From CATQHL01 sp965242895 (GTDB lineage: Bacteria; Actinomycetota; Acidimicrobiia; Acidimicrobiales; CATQHL01): 64,000 nucleotides of DNA. A program made the translations under genes and the position numbers. The stretch is taken from positions 1,550,001 to 1,614,000 of the forward strand of contig OZ251507.1 of assembly GCA_965242895.1 (NCBI GenBank), read 5' to 3'. Of the stretch, positions 8,354-16,303 are shown piece by piece; positions within the stretch are counted from its first letter, which is position 1, and the number at the start of each line of letters is the position of its first letter. The notes below the pieces were generated by a model, which was given only the letters and a program-made list of their open reading frames with translations, was not told the DNA's origin and made no database searches.

Positions 8354-8397
8354 GGATGCGTCGGGTGGCCGGATGCGTCGGGTGGCCGGATGCGTCG
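8354..8397. repeat. 17-bp tandem repeat
   Basis: 'ggatgcgtcgggtggcc' occurs twice head to tail (8354-8370, 8371-8387), followed by ten bases of a third copy. It lies between the stop of the LLM gene and the convergent AhpD-like gene. Confidence 0.9.
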
Positions 8398-8429
8398 GCG
8401 CTTCAAACGCCGCCTCGCAGCGCCGCCTT

Positions 8430-9005
8430 TTAGTCGGAGGGTACGGCTTTGTAGGCGGGGAAATCCGGGTCTACGACCGTGTGAATGCCGAGTCCCATGA
8501 CCACTCGGTTGACGTAGTTGAGGTGGGCGCAGTGGGAGTTGGCGTCGAGGATGGCGAGGTCGTCGAAGCCTGCCTCACGCAGGTCGTGTACGGCTTCTTT
8601 GCTGATCTCTTCCGGGCGGATGGTGAGAGCCGCGGAGTAGCGAACCAGGGCGGCGTCGTCGGGAGGCATGGAATCTGCCGCCTTCAAGGGATCGGCGGCC
8701 AACTCCAGTATTTCAGCGTTCGTGAGTCCGTCTTCGCGTAGTTTCACTGTTATCTGACTCATGCAGTAGATGGTTCCGTTCAAGGCGGAAGTGACGAATC
8801 CGACGAGGTTCCTCTGCCTCAGGGTGAGCGCAGACGGGCAGCGTTCGGTGGCGGCGTACAGATCTAGTCGCGCCCCTACTAGTCGCGGGTAGAGAGACCC
8901 GACCAGGGTCATCTCGGTGGGCTCCCCCAATTTCTCGGCCTGCCGTTCGTAATGCTCCCGGAGTTCGCCCTCCGCCTCTTCGTAAGCCACTGTTTTGATC
9001 CACAT
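8430..9005 (-). CDS. AhpD/carboxymuconolactone-decarboxylase-like protein
   Basis: A 191-residue helical protein of the peroxidase-related AhpD-like type, with 'CPSALTLRQRNLVGFVTSAL' leading into the active-site helix and 'SAALTIRPEEIS' plus 'HLNYVNRVVMGLG' later. Active AhpD enzymes use C-x-x-C followed by His. Here the region reads 'NGTIYCMSQI', so the second Cys remains but the first is Thr and the His is Gln. A classical disulfide-based peroxidase cycle is therefore unlikely. It sits upstream of the bacterioferritin gene but in the opposite relation (bfr lies at higher coordinates on the same strand), so the two may share a transcript with bfr first. Function unresolved. Confidence 0.75.
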   Translation of the reverse strand: MWIKTVAYEEAEGELREHYERQAEKLGEPTEMTLVGSLYPRLVGARLDLYAATERCPSALTLRQRNLVGFVTSALNGTIYCMSQITVKLREDGLTNAEILELAADPLKAADSMPPDDAALVRYSAALTIRPEEISKEAVHDLREAGFDDLAILDANSHCAHLNYVNRVVMGLGIHTVVDPDFPAYKAVPSD

Positions 9006-9052
9006 GGCTTCAATCTAGGAGATGGGCAACTGCCCGCTCCTCCCGCCGAGCG

Positions 9053-9523
9053 CTAATCGTTGATCTGGGATTGCAGGTACCTGGCGATACCGATCTTGGC
9101 GATGATGTCTTGCTGCGTTTCTATCCAGTCGATGTGCTCTTCTTCGCTCACCACGAACTCTTCCAGCATCTCACGAGTGGCGTGGTCCCCACGCTCGAGC
9201 GCCAACTCGACGCCGCGCCCGTAGCGGTCGACGGCCTCGATTTCCAGTTCAAGGTTGAACTGGAGTTGTTCCTCCACGGTTTCTCCTAAGCGCACGCCGT
9301 CAAGGGTCTTGAGTTCCGGCATGCCGTCGAGCATCAGGATGCGGTCCATGATCTTCTCGGCGTCGTGCATTTCGTTGATCGATTCCGTTCGGTACTTCTC
9401 CGCAAGACGGTCCCACCCCCAACTTTCGCAGATCTTGGCGTGCGCGAAGTACTGGCTGATGGAGGTGAGTTCCGCTCCTAGTGCTTCATTCAAAAAAGCA
9501 ATGATTTCCGGTGATCCCTTCAT
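9053..9523 (-). CDS. bfr: Bacterioferritin
   Basis: A 156-residue ferritin-like protein of normal length that should form a 24-mer cage storing iron. Visible ligands are Glu18, Glu51 and the pair Glu127/His130 in 'SEEEHIDW'. The haem-ligand methionine is at residue 52 in 'INEMHDAEK'. Position 54, which is His in E. coli and M. tuberculosis bacterioferritins (EM-x-H), is Asp here, with His moved to 53. The di-iron site may therefore differ. A strong ribosome-binding sequence ('aggacaggaa') precedes the ATG. Iron storage and oxidative-stress protection follow from the family. Confidence 0.93.
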   Translation of the reverse strand: MKGSPEIIAFLNEALGAELTSISQYFAHAKICESWGWDRLAEKYRTESINEMHDAEKIMDRILMLDGMPELKTLDGVRLGETVEEQLQFNLELEIEAVDRYGRGVELALERGDHATREMLEEFVVSEEEHIDWIETQQDIIAKIGIARYLQSQIND

Positions 9524-9718
9524 TTCCTGTCCTTTCTTGAGTGCGCTTCTGTTACTTCTTGGAGCAGTTGCGCCTCTGGCTCATTTCGGCTTCATCTTCG
9601 GCTTTTCTCCCAGAGCCCTCTCCGAGGTTTCTCTCAGGAGTCCCTCTCCAGAGAGTCTAGTCGCTCGCCGTCTGCTCCTAAGTCGGGGCAGCGGTCGCTG
9701 TAAGCTTGCGAGAGCGAT

Positions 9719-10780
9719 ATGACCGGCCCCGCGCATAAGCAGGAATCTTCGTTGGAGATCGGGGCAAAACCGATCGGCGTAGGTCTGTCGTTGTCCAATG
9801 AGACAGCAGTCGCTGACACCATCTCTTTGGCGGAACGGGCCGACGAACTGGGCTATGACGAGGTGTCCATTCCCGAGAGCCGACTCTTTCAGTCGGCCAC
9901 TTCCGTGGCGGCGGCCATTCTCGCACGGACACGCAGGGTGACGGTAAGAGTGGGGGTGGCCAACCCGGTTACCCGTCATCCGCTGCTGCTTGCCGTCGAG
10001 GCCGCCACTCTCGCTGATCTCGCTCCTGCGCGGGTGCGCTTCGGCATCGGAGCAGCAGAGTGGACGATGCGGGCGTTCGGCGCCGTCTCCGATGACTGGC
10101 GCGCCTACACCAACACGGTCGAAGCCGTCCGCGCCGTCCGCTCGCTGTTGGCCGGCCGACCCGTGGGTTTTGAACCGGAAACTTTCACCGCCCGCTCCGA
10201 CTTGAAGCTTGATTTGCCCCCCTCAGTGCCCGTGCCGGTTGACGTGGGCGCCGTTAACGCTCGGATGTTGTCGGCGGGAGGCGCTTGGTCGGACGGGGTG
10301 CAGTTGGGGGCGCTCATGAGCCCTTCCTATGTTGCCTGGGCCGCCGAACGAGTGGCGGAAGGCGCCCGTTCCCGCGGACGAGACCCTGCCGAAGTTCTCC
10401 TCTCGGGCAACGTGCTCACCAGCCTTGACGCTGACAGGCGGGCGGCCCGCCGTGAAGTGCGCGAGGTGCTGGCGTACTACCTGGCTCGGGTGGAAGGGGT
10501 GGTGGTAGATCGATCCGGCGCCGATCCTCAAGCCGTGGAGGCGGTGCGGGAGGCAGTTCGCAGCGGCGGCGTGCAAGCCGGGGCGCGCGCAGTCAGCGAG
10601 CATCTCGTCGACACTTTCGCCGCCGCCGGCGACGTCGATGACGTGGTTGCTCGCCTGCGCCCCTTCGTGGCTGCCGGGATACGGATGCCCCTGTTCTGGT
10701 ACACGCTCGGTCCCGACCGGGACTGGGCTGTGCGAGCCCTGGCGGAAGAGGTGATCCCCTTGCTGCGCGGCGGAGCGTGA
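9719..10780 (+). CDS. LLM-class F420-dependent oxidoreductase
   Basis: A 353-residue LLM protein. After a hydrophilic start comes 'IGVGLSLSNE', then 'AERADELGYDEVSIPESRLF', 'VTVRVGVANPVTRHPLLLA' and 'ARVRFGIGAAEWTM', closely following the barrel of F420-dependent dehydrogenases/reductases. It is related to the LLM gene at 7332 but clearly diverged, so it probably acts on a different substrate or step. The gene runs towards the rhodanese gene and is separated from it by an array of degenerate repeats. The start ATG has only a weak upstream purine stretch. Confidence 0.85.
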   Translation: MTGPAHKQESSLEIGAKPIGVGLSLSNETAVADTISLAERADELGYDEVSIPESRLFQSATSVAAAILARTRRVTVRVGVANPVTRHPLLLAVEAATLADLAPARVRFGIGAAEWTMRAFGAVSDDWRAYTNTVEAVRAVRSLLAGRPVGFEPETFTARSDLKLDLPPSVPVPVDVGAVNARMLSAGGAWSDGVQLGALMSPSYVAWAAERVAEGARSRGRDPAEVLLSGNVLTSLDADRRAARREVREVLAYYLARVEGVVVDRSGADPQAVEAVREAVRSGGVQAGARAVSEHLVDTFAAAGDVDDVVARLRPFVAAGIRMPLFWYTLGPDRDWAVRALAEEVIPLLRGGA

Positions 10781-10796
10781 TAGCGGATGGAAGCGG

Positions 10797-10908
10797 CCGG
10801 TGAGAGGCCAGCCAGTGAGTAGCCGGACGATGAGAGGCCAGCCGGCAAGAGGCCAGCCGGCAAGTAGTCAGCCAGTGAGTAGCTGGCCGGTGAGAGGCCA
10901 GCCGGCAT
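10797..10908. repeat. Degenerate short tandem repeats
   Basis: The intergenic space is built from shuffled copies of 'gagaggccagccggcaag' and 'cagccagtgagtag', about 16-18 bases each, running up to the ATG of the rhodanese gene. No gene or hairpin function is evident. Confidence 0.75.
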
Positions 10909-11806
10909 GACCTCAGCGTCGCCGGCGTCGTCGAATCTACCCGGGCACTTGGTCTCCACCGGCTGGTTGGCGCAGCAACTCCAGGCGCGCCCGGACGATA
11001 TTCGAGTGGTGGACTGCCGCTGGTATCTGGCTCCGTTCGATACCCGTGATTCTGAGGTCGAGTACGCGCGTGGTCACATACCTGGGGCGGTTCACCTGCG
11101 TTGGGACACAGATTTCGCCGATCCCGACCATCCGATTCCAGGGATGCTCGCCCAGCCTCAGAGATTTGCCGACGCCATGGCTGCAGCTGGGATAAGCGAC
11201 GAAACCGTCGTCGTGGCCTACGACGACGGGCATGTCACCGTGGCGGCGAGATTGTGGTGGGCCCTGAAGGTCTACGGGCACCACTTGGCTGCGGTCTTGG
11301 ACGGAGGCATCAGGCGCTGGCAGTCGGAGGGGCGCCCTTTGACTGCCGAGAAACCGCGGTGGCCTCGAGGGAATTTCAGCGTCAGAGAACGTTCGCTTGT
11401 CTACGCCGCCGCAGCGGACGTAATAGCGGCCCAAAGAGACCCAGATGTCGGGTTGGTGGACTGCCGTATGCAGGCGGCACGCGAGGAGGACGGCGCTGCC
11501 ATAGAAGGAAGCACCGCCTACCTGCCAGGCATCGAGTTCTTCAATCCCGAAGACGGGCTGATGCACCCGCCTGAGGTCTGCCGTTCGCGGATACTAACAG
11601 CGGCTGGCAGACCCTCCAAGACCATCCTCTACTGCCGAGGAGGAGTGGGAGCGTGCGGCACTGCTCTTGCTTATGAGGTAGCCGGGCTGGGTGACGGCGT
11701 ATCGGTCTACGACGGCTCATGGCTGGAGTGGACGGCTCTCTCAGCCGCCTCCTGCGAGGTCACGCTGGCAGGTCAAAGCGCTGCGTACGGGATCGAAGCC
11801 TTATAG
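10907..11806 (+). CDS. Tandem-rhodanese sulfurtransferase
   Basis: A 299-residue protein with two rhodanese domains, the layout of thiosulfate or 3-mercaptopyruvate sulfurtransferases. The N-terminal domain (about 15-130) has 'VVAYDDGHVTVAARLWW' and no catalytic Cys, which is normal for this structural half. The C-terminal domain carries Cys243 in the loop 'YCRGGVGAC'. The loop is neither the CRKGVTA of thiosulfate enzymes nor the CGTGVTA of mercaptopyruvate enzymes, so donor preference is open. It probably acts in the cytoplasm, since no signal peptide is seen. It is convergent with the ABC importer genes. Confidence 0.88.
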   Translation: MTSASPASSNLPGHLVSTGWLAQQLQARPDDIRVVDCRWYLAPFDTRDSEVEYARGHIPGAVHLRWDTDFADPDHPIPGMLAQPQRFADAMAAAGISDETVVVAYDDGHVTVAARLWWALKVYGHHLAAVLDGGIRRWQSEGRPLTAEKPRWPRGNFSVRERSLVYAAAADVIAAQRDPDVGLVDCRMQAAREEDGAAIEGSTAYLPGIEFFNPEDGLMHPPEVCRSRILTAAGRPSKTILYCRGGVGACGTALAYEVAGLGDGVSVYDGSWLEWTALSAASCEVTLAGQSAAYGIEAL

Positions 11807-11912
11807 GGGTGTAGCACAGAGCAGGCGTCCAGCACAGAGCATCGGCTTCGGAGCTTCGCATCGGCTCGGGGCTTCTGCTCCATTCGGCAGGTCCCTGGTT
11901 GTGAGCCGCAAC

Positions 11913-12710
11913 CTATTTCGAGGCTGAGGCGGCGTGCCAGTGTCGGGTGCTTAGCCGTCCGGCCAGTGTGAATCCCCAGAAGACGACGATCCCTAGCAGC
12001 GACGAAATGATCAAAGCCGCTAGGAGTTCCTTGGTGGCGGCTAGCCCCCTGTACTTGTCGATTAGCACGCCTATTCCCTTTTCGCCCCTTCCGAAGAAGA
12101 ACTCACCCACGATCGCCCCGATGACCGAAAGGCCTGCCGCTATTCGGAGTCCGGTGAAGGCGGCGGGCAGGGCGGCGTGCAGTTCTAACCTGGTCAGCCG
12201 AGTCCATCTTTTCGCCTTGTGCAGGGTGAATAACTCGTGGAGGTTTCGTTCAACCGATTGAAGCCCGAACAGAGTGTTGGTGATGATCGGGAAGAGAGAG
12301 ATGAGCACGGCCACTATCACCCTGGCTGAAAAGCCGAACCCGAAGAGGCCGCCGATCAGCGGCACCAGGGCGAGGATCGGAATGGTCTGCAGAACCACTG
12401 CCCACGGGAAGAAGGAACGCTCCACCCAGCGGCGAAGGTTCATGAGAATGGCGAATAGGACACCCAAAAAGGTTGCGATGGCCAGTCCGGTGAATGACGC
12501 TTTGGCGGTTATTCGCAGCCCATCGAGCAATTCACCGCGCACTTTGGCGTCGGCTGTTGCTCGTGTAATCACTTCGTGGAGCGGAGGTACGAGAAACTGC
12601 CTGCTGTCCGACAGCACTACGTATGAGATCAAGTACCAGAGGCCGATCATTCCCAAACTGAAGGCCAGGGGCAATATCCAGTTGTGACTTCGTTTTGCGC
12701 CCTTCAGCAC
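11913..12710 (-). CDS. ABC transporter permease (SsuC/TauC type), second permease
   Basis: A 265-residue inner-membrane permease with six predicted hydrophobic segments and the BPD-transport EAA-like region around 'LELHAALPAAFTGLRIAAGL'. It resembles its paralogue at 14281-15174 over nearly the whole length, for example 'FPIITNTLFGLQSVERNLHELFTLH' against the matching stretch there. The two probably form a heterodimeric channel, where most SsuA/NMT1 importers use one permease gene. It is the last gene of a minus-strand operon permease - binding protein - permease, with the ATPase encoded divergently. The substrate is likely a small nitrogen- or sulfur-containing organic compound, inferred from the family only. 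Confidence 0.88.
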   Translation of the reverse strand: MLKGAKRSHNWILPLAFSLGMIGLWYLISYVVLSDSRQFLVPPLHEVITRATADAKVRGELLDGLRITAKASFTGLAIATFLGVLFAILMNLRRWVERSFFPWAVVLQTIPILALVPLIGGLFGFGFSARVIVAVLISLFPIITNTLFGLQSVERNLHELFTLHKAKRWTRLTRLELHAALPAAFTGLRIAAGLSVIGAIVGEFFFGRGEKGIGVLIDKYRGLAATKELLAALIISSLLGIVVFWGFTLAGRLSTRHWHAASASK

Positions 12711-12855
12711 TGGCTTCCTATCTCTTGGTGATGATTTGCCAGGATGACTTGAGAGTTAGCAGCCGCTCTTTTTGGACTTGCAGCGGGTAGCGGCAGGACA
12801 AGCCAAACGCGAGTTACCGTTTGGATTTGCCGGAACCCTCGTCGTTTGGGAGGTC

Positions 12856-12899
12856 GTGAGGGTCTGGTTTCTGAGGTTGATCAGAAACCAGACCCTCAC
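12856..12899 (-). terminator. Perfect 19-bp hairpin between binding-protein and permease genes
   Basis: 'gtgagggtctggtttctga' (12856-12874) and its exact complement (12881-12899) flank a 6-nt loop. No T-run follows on either strand, so it is not a textbook terminator. Its place just after the binding-protein gene suggests an RNA-stabilising or partial-attenuation hairpin that lets the binding protein be made in excess of the permease, as in other ABC operons. Confidence 0.7.
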
Positions 12900-12927
12900 T
12901 GAGCAGCGACTGCAGGTCGCCTTTCGC

Positions 12928-14163
12928 CTAGAAGCCGAGTTTTATTGAGGTGTCTAGAAACTCGTTGGTGAATATGTCGTTTGCGACGATCATCGGGTCG
13001 AAACTCTCGACGCCCTGTTCTTCGAATATTGGCTTGAGTTCGTCTATCAGATTCTGAATTCGAGCTTCGTCCATGTCACCCACATAGTCGTTGTCGCCGT
13101 CGGTTACCAACTCGAGATCGATCATGGCCCTGCTCGCTTCGTTGTGGCCTTCAATCGAGGAGGTCCAGAAACTGTCCAACGCTTTTACGATCTCGTCTAA
13201 GCGGACGTTGACTGGCTCAGGATCGTTGGCATAGTCCACATGGGCTTGCTGCATGATCGGGACGAAGAGTTCAAGGCATTCCCGGTAGGTCTCCACATCG
13301 GCGGCGCGCGCCGAGATGGCGGACTGGTAAATCGCAAACGGAGCGTCGTGGATCAACAGGAAGTCCACTGGCTTCTTCCAGCCTTCGATTTCATTTTCGT
13401 ACCGGTAGGGCTCGTTAGTGGCAAAACCCTGCTGAACCAGGCCGTCTTCAGTTATGAAGCGTGTGGGCGACCCGTCGTAGGAGCCGTCGATCTGGTCTTC
13501 GTTAAGGATGCCCTTGTTGACGAGGTAGTCCATGTAGGTGGCGCCCCCGAAATACAGGACAGTGGCGCCGGATTCGCCGATTTCTTCGAAGGATTGGAAG
13601 TCGTAGTCCTCCGGGTCCCACATCAGGATCTGAGGTCCTGCTTCGAAACTGGTGAACACCGCTACTACGGGAGTGGTTCCATATGACCTGATCGCTGCTG
13701 CGGTGTCCACGTAGGCCAGGAAGATGTCGTCGTCGGCGTAGAACTGGGCGTTCGGCGGCGAGAATCCTATGTAAGGACCGCCTGCTCTGATCTCGATCAT
13801 GAGGCCGGTGTCCTTGTACTCACCTTTGTAGATGCCGTTCTCAGCATCAATCTCGCCGTCGACGCCGATGAGTTGATAGGTGTGGCCGTGCTCAGGCTCG
13901 GGGAACCAGTCGGTCTGAATGATCAACGGGTTAGGGCAGACGTCAGTCAAATTGGCCATCGGCAGTGCTGTCGTTGTAGTGGTGGTCGTGGCCTGTTCTG
14001 TCGTTGTGGTGGCCGTTTCCGGTTCTGTCGTGGTTGGCGCAGCAGTAGTCGTGGTTGGCGCAGCAGTAGTTGTGGTTGCTGTTGCTGACTCGTCAGTTTC
14101 TCCACATGAGGTGGCGAGTAAAGCCAGGGCCAATATTGCCGCAATTAGGACTCGTATTTTCAT
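12928..14163 (-). CDS. ABC transporter substrate-binding lipoprotein (NMT1/THI5-like)
   Basis: A 411-residue extracytoplasmic binding protein. The signal peptide ends in a lipobox 'LATSC' (Cys20), so it should be membrane-anchored by lipid. Residues 21-70 are an Ala/Thr-rich linker. The mature domain begins near 'PLIIQTDWFPEPEHGHTYQL', which matches the first strand of NMT1/THI5/SsuA-type proteins ('tdWfp..eHa..y'). Relatives bind pyrimidine precursors of thiamine, alkanesulfonates or nitriles. A good ribosome site ('aaaggag') precedes the ATG. No TPP riboswitch is visible upstream, so thiamine-precursor uptake is possible but unsupported. It lies between two permease genes in one operon. Confidence 0.88.
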   Translation of the reverse strand: MKIRVLIAAILALALLATSCGETDESATATTTTAAPTTTTAAPTTTEPETATTTTEQATTTTTTTALPMANLTDVCPNPLIIQTDWFPEPEHGHTYQLIGVDGEIDAENGIYKGEYKDTGLMIEIRAGGPYIGFSPPNAQFYADDDIFLAYVDTAAAIRSYGTTPVVAVFTSFEAGPQILMWDPEDYDFQSFEEIGESGATVLYFGGATYMDYLVNKGILNEDQIDGSYDGSPTRFITEDGLVQQGFATNEPYRYENEIEGWKKPVDFLLIHDAPFAIYQSAISARAADVETYRECLELFVPIMQQAHVDYANDPEPVNVRLDEIVKALDSFWTSSIEGHNEASRAMIDLELVTDGDNDYVGDMDEARIQNLIDELKPIFEEQGVESFDPMIVANDIFTNEFLDTSIKLGF

Positions 14164-14280
14164 TGTTGCTCTCCTTTGGTGATCACTGAGTGAAATGCAG
14201 TCAAGGTGTTAATTGCTCTGCTAGATCGAGGACCGCGCTGTCCCGGTGCGTGTCTCGATGGATTTTCGGCAGTTTATCGG

Positions 14281-15174
14281 TTAATCGGCTCGGTAGGGCA
14301 GGATCTCCTGGCTTTCTTGTCCGGTCGTTGTCGAATACCAGTGTTCGGTGGAGCGGCGTCCTGCCCAGCCGAAGAACAGGAAGAGGATCAATCCGAGGAG
14401 CGCGCTGAACACGATGCCTGCGACCAATTTGGATCCGGAAAGTTGGTCTTGGAACAGGAAAAGAAGTTGTCCCAGTCCTTCGGAGCCGTAGCTGCCGCCC
14501 TTGAAAAAGAACTCCCCCACGATCGCCCCGACCACGGCTAGACCTGCGGAGATCCTCAGACCGGTGAAGATTGCAGGTAGAGCAGCCGGAAACTGAAGTT
14601 TGCGGAGTCTTCGCCAGCGCCCCGCATCGTGCAGCGTGAACAGGTCGTGCAGGTTGGACTCCACCGACTGCAGTCCGAACAGGGTGTTCGTGATGATGGG
14701 GAAAATCGAAATGATGATGGTCACCACCACCTGACTCCGAAAGCTGTATCCCCACCAAAGTCCGATGATCGGACTGACAGCCACTATTGGAAGCGCTTGG
14801 ACGGCCACGGCGTAGGGGAAGACGCTGCGTTCTATCCAGCGGGCTTGACTCATTATCAGGGCTATGAGCATTCCGCCTGCTATCGACAGAGCAAATCCCG
14901 TCAGGGTCACCTGAGTGGTTCGCCAGAGGCCCAGCAGCACCTGTTCGAGGTTCTGCCACGTCAGAAATCCGACTTCGACCACCTGATGAGGGGGTGGCAG
15001 ATAGAAGCGCTGGTCTCTTCCCAGCACGAAGTAAGTGAACAGATACCACAGCCCGATCATGCCTGCGGCTACCGCAGCAGGGGGCGTGATCGGGTGTCTC
15101 TTAACGGCCGCAAGTATCCGGACAGTGAAGCGCCCTGTCCGGACAATGAAACGCGCTACTGCTGCCATAGCCAA
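14281..15174 (-). CDS. ABC transporter permease (SsuC/TauC type), first permease
   Basis: A 297-residue permease with an N-terminal positively charged extension, then six hydrophobic segments including 'AAVAAGMIGLWYLFTYFVL' and 'FPYAVAVQALPIVAVSPIIG'. The cytoplasmic coupling loop 'LQFPAALPAIFTGLRISAGL' contacts the ATPase in this family. It is the first gene of the minus-strand importer operon and paralogous to the permease at 11913-12710. A divergent promoter region separates it from the ATPase gene. 'DQRFYLPPPHQVV' near residue 75 matches the periplasmic loop usual for NMT1-type permeases. Confidence 0.88.
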   Translation of the reverse strand: MAMAAVARFIVRTGRFTVRILAAVKRHPITPPAAVAAGMIGLWYLFTYFVLGRDQRFYLPPPHQVVEVGFLTWQNLEQVLLGLWRTTQVTLTGFALSIAGGMLIALIMSQARWIERSVFPYAVAVQALPIVAVSPIIGLWWGYSFRSQVVVTIIISIFPIITNTLFGLQSVESNLHDLFTLHDAGRWRRLRKLQFPAALPAIFTGLRISAGLAVVGAIVGEFFFKGGSYGSEGLGQLLFLFQDQLSGSKLVAGIVFSALLGLILFLFFGWAGRRSTEHWYSTTTGQESQEILPYRAD

Positions 15175-15401
15175 GGAGATTAGCTACCCCAGCCTGATGA
15201 CGACAGATGAATTCGCAGAGTTGACGGATGCTGTTGCCATTGCTGGAGGGATTACTTGTCTTGGTTTTCTGAAGTGGGTTGACGATAGGATTTGATGCCT
15301 GGACTGATGTTTTTATGGCCGTGTTCGACTGGAGGTCGACTGGGGATTTGCCGCCTTCCCAACTTCTGGGTGCGTTTCGTTGGTTTTGCTCACCAGTTCA
15401 A

Positions 15402-15427
15402 GAGCCTACGCATCCGTCTGTAGGCTC
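15402..15427. promoter_or_regulatory. Inverted repeat before the ABC ATPase gene
   Basis: 'gagcctac' (15402-15409) and 'gtaggctc' (15420-15427) are perfect complements with a 10-nt spacer, ending ten bases before the ATG at 15437. It may be an operator in the divergent region or a leader hairpin affecting translation of the ATPase. The rest of 15175-15436 shows only weak TTGACG-like elements (15219, 15280). Confidence 0.45.
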
Positions 15428-15436
15428 AATGTCAAG

Positions 15437-16237
15437 ATGAATGAGGAAGCCGATTTCGACGAGGTTGTCTCGAACTCCATACTCAGTTTTGAGGGGGTGT
15501 CCAAGACTTTCCCTGACGGCACCCACACTCTCGAGGACATCAACTTCGAGGTGAGCAGGGGGGAATTCGTGACCATCGTAGGGCCTTCGGGGTGCGGCAA
15601 GTCGACTCTGTTGCGCATTGCTTCCGCCCTCGAAGTTCCCAGTTCCGGTTCGGTGCAAGTCGACCGGGAAAAGATCGGGTACATCTTCCAGGATGCCACT
15701 TTGCTTCCATGGCGGGACGTGCTGGGCAACGTGGAACTGCTAGGAGAGTTGCACGACATTCCTCGTGTAGAGCGACGGCGTCTGGCCGAGGAAGCCATAG
15801 CCACAGTCGGTTTGGAGGGTTTCGAGAGACACTACCCCAAGGCGCTCTCAGGAGGGATGAAGATGAGGGTGTCGATTGCCCGCACCCTCACTTTGAACCC
15901 TCCTGTGTTCCTGTTCGACGAGCCGTTTGGCGCTCTCGATCAGATTACGCGGGAAAGGTTGAATGAGGAGACGATCGCCCTTTTCATGGAAGAGAACTTT
16001 GCTGCGCTGTTCATCACGCACTCGATTTACGAGGCGGTTTTTCTTTCTACGCGTGTGTTGGTGATGTCGCCCCGTCCAGGTCGTATCGTGACCCAGATTG
16101 ACATACCTTTTCCCTATCCCCGGGCGGCCGAGTTGCGTTACGACCCCTCCTTTGCCGATCTCACAGGGGCGGTGTCTTCTGCCCTTCGCGGCTCGTTTCA
16201 TGCCGATGCCGAAGACGCACTCGAAGACATGATGTAG
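15437..16237 (+). CDS. ABC transporter ATP-binding protein
   Basis: A nucleotide-binding subunit of about 266 residues for the adjacent importer. It has Walker A 'GPSGCGKSTLLR', Q-loop 'GYIFQDATLLPWRD', signature 'LSGGMKMRVSIARTL', Walker B 'PPVFLFDEPFGALD' and H-switch 'FITHSIYEAVFL'. This is the SsuB/TauB/NitD subfamily, matching the permeases. The signature has Met-Lys-Met where Gln-x-Gln is usual. The ATG at 15437 was chosen because the family starts near 'SILSFEGVSKTF'; an in-frame GTG-type extension back to 15380 would cross the inverted repeat. It is transcribed divergently from the permease and binding-protein operon. Confidence 0.9.
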   Translation: MNEEADFDEVVSNSILSFEGVSKTFPDGTHTLEDINFEVSRGEFVTIVGPSGCGKSTLLRIASALEVPSSGSVQVDREKIGYIFQDATLLPWRDVLGNVELLGELHDIPRVERRRLAEEAIATVGLEGFERHYPKALSGGMKMRVSIARTLTLNPPVFLFDEPFGALDQITRERLNEETIALFMEENFAALFITHSIYEAVFLSTRVLVMSPRPGRIVTQIDIPFPYPRAAELRYDPSFADLTGAVSSALRGSFHADAEDALEDMM

Positions 16238-16303
16238 GGGTTGGTGATTTGGGTGGATTCGATTTGACGGATTTCAGGATTTCAGACTTCAGGAGGTAGA
16301 GCG

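Noticed and set aside
8354..8397. 17-bp repeats as a minisatellite-like or CRISPR element
   Set aside because: Only two and a half copies without spacers; a simple tandem duplication explains them.
14201..15049. Long open frame on the minus strand overlapping the first permease
   Set aside because: It is an alternate frame of a high-GC gene with Arg/Ser-rich, motif-free product; the permease frame has clear family motifs.
12710..16237. Thiamine-precursor uptake under TPP riboswitch control
   Set aside because: The binding protein fits the NMT1/THI5 fold, but no THI-box sequence was found upstream of any of the importer genes.
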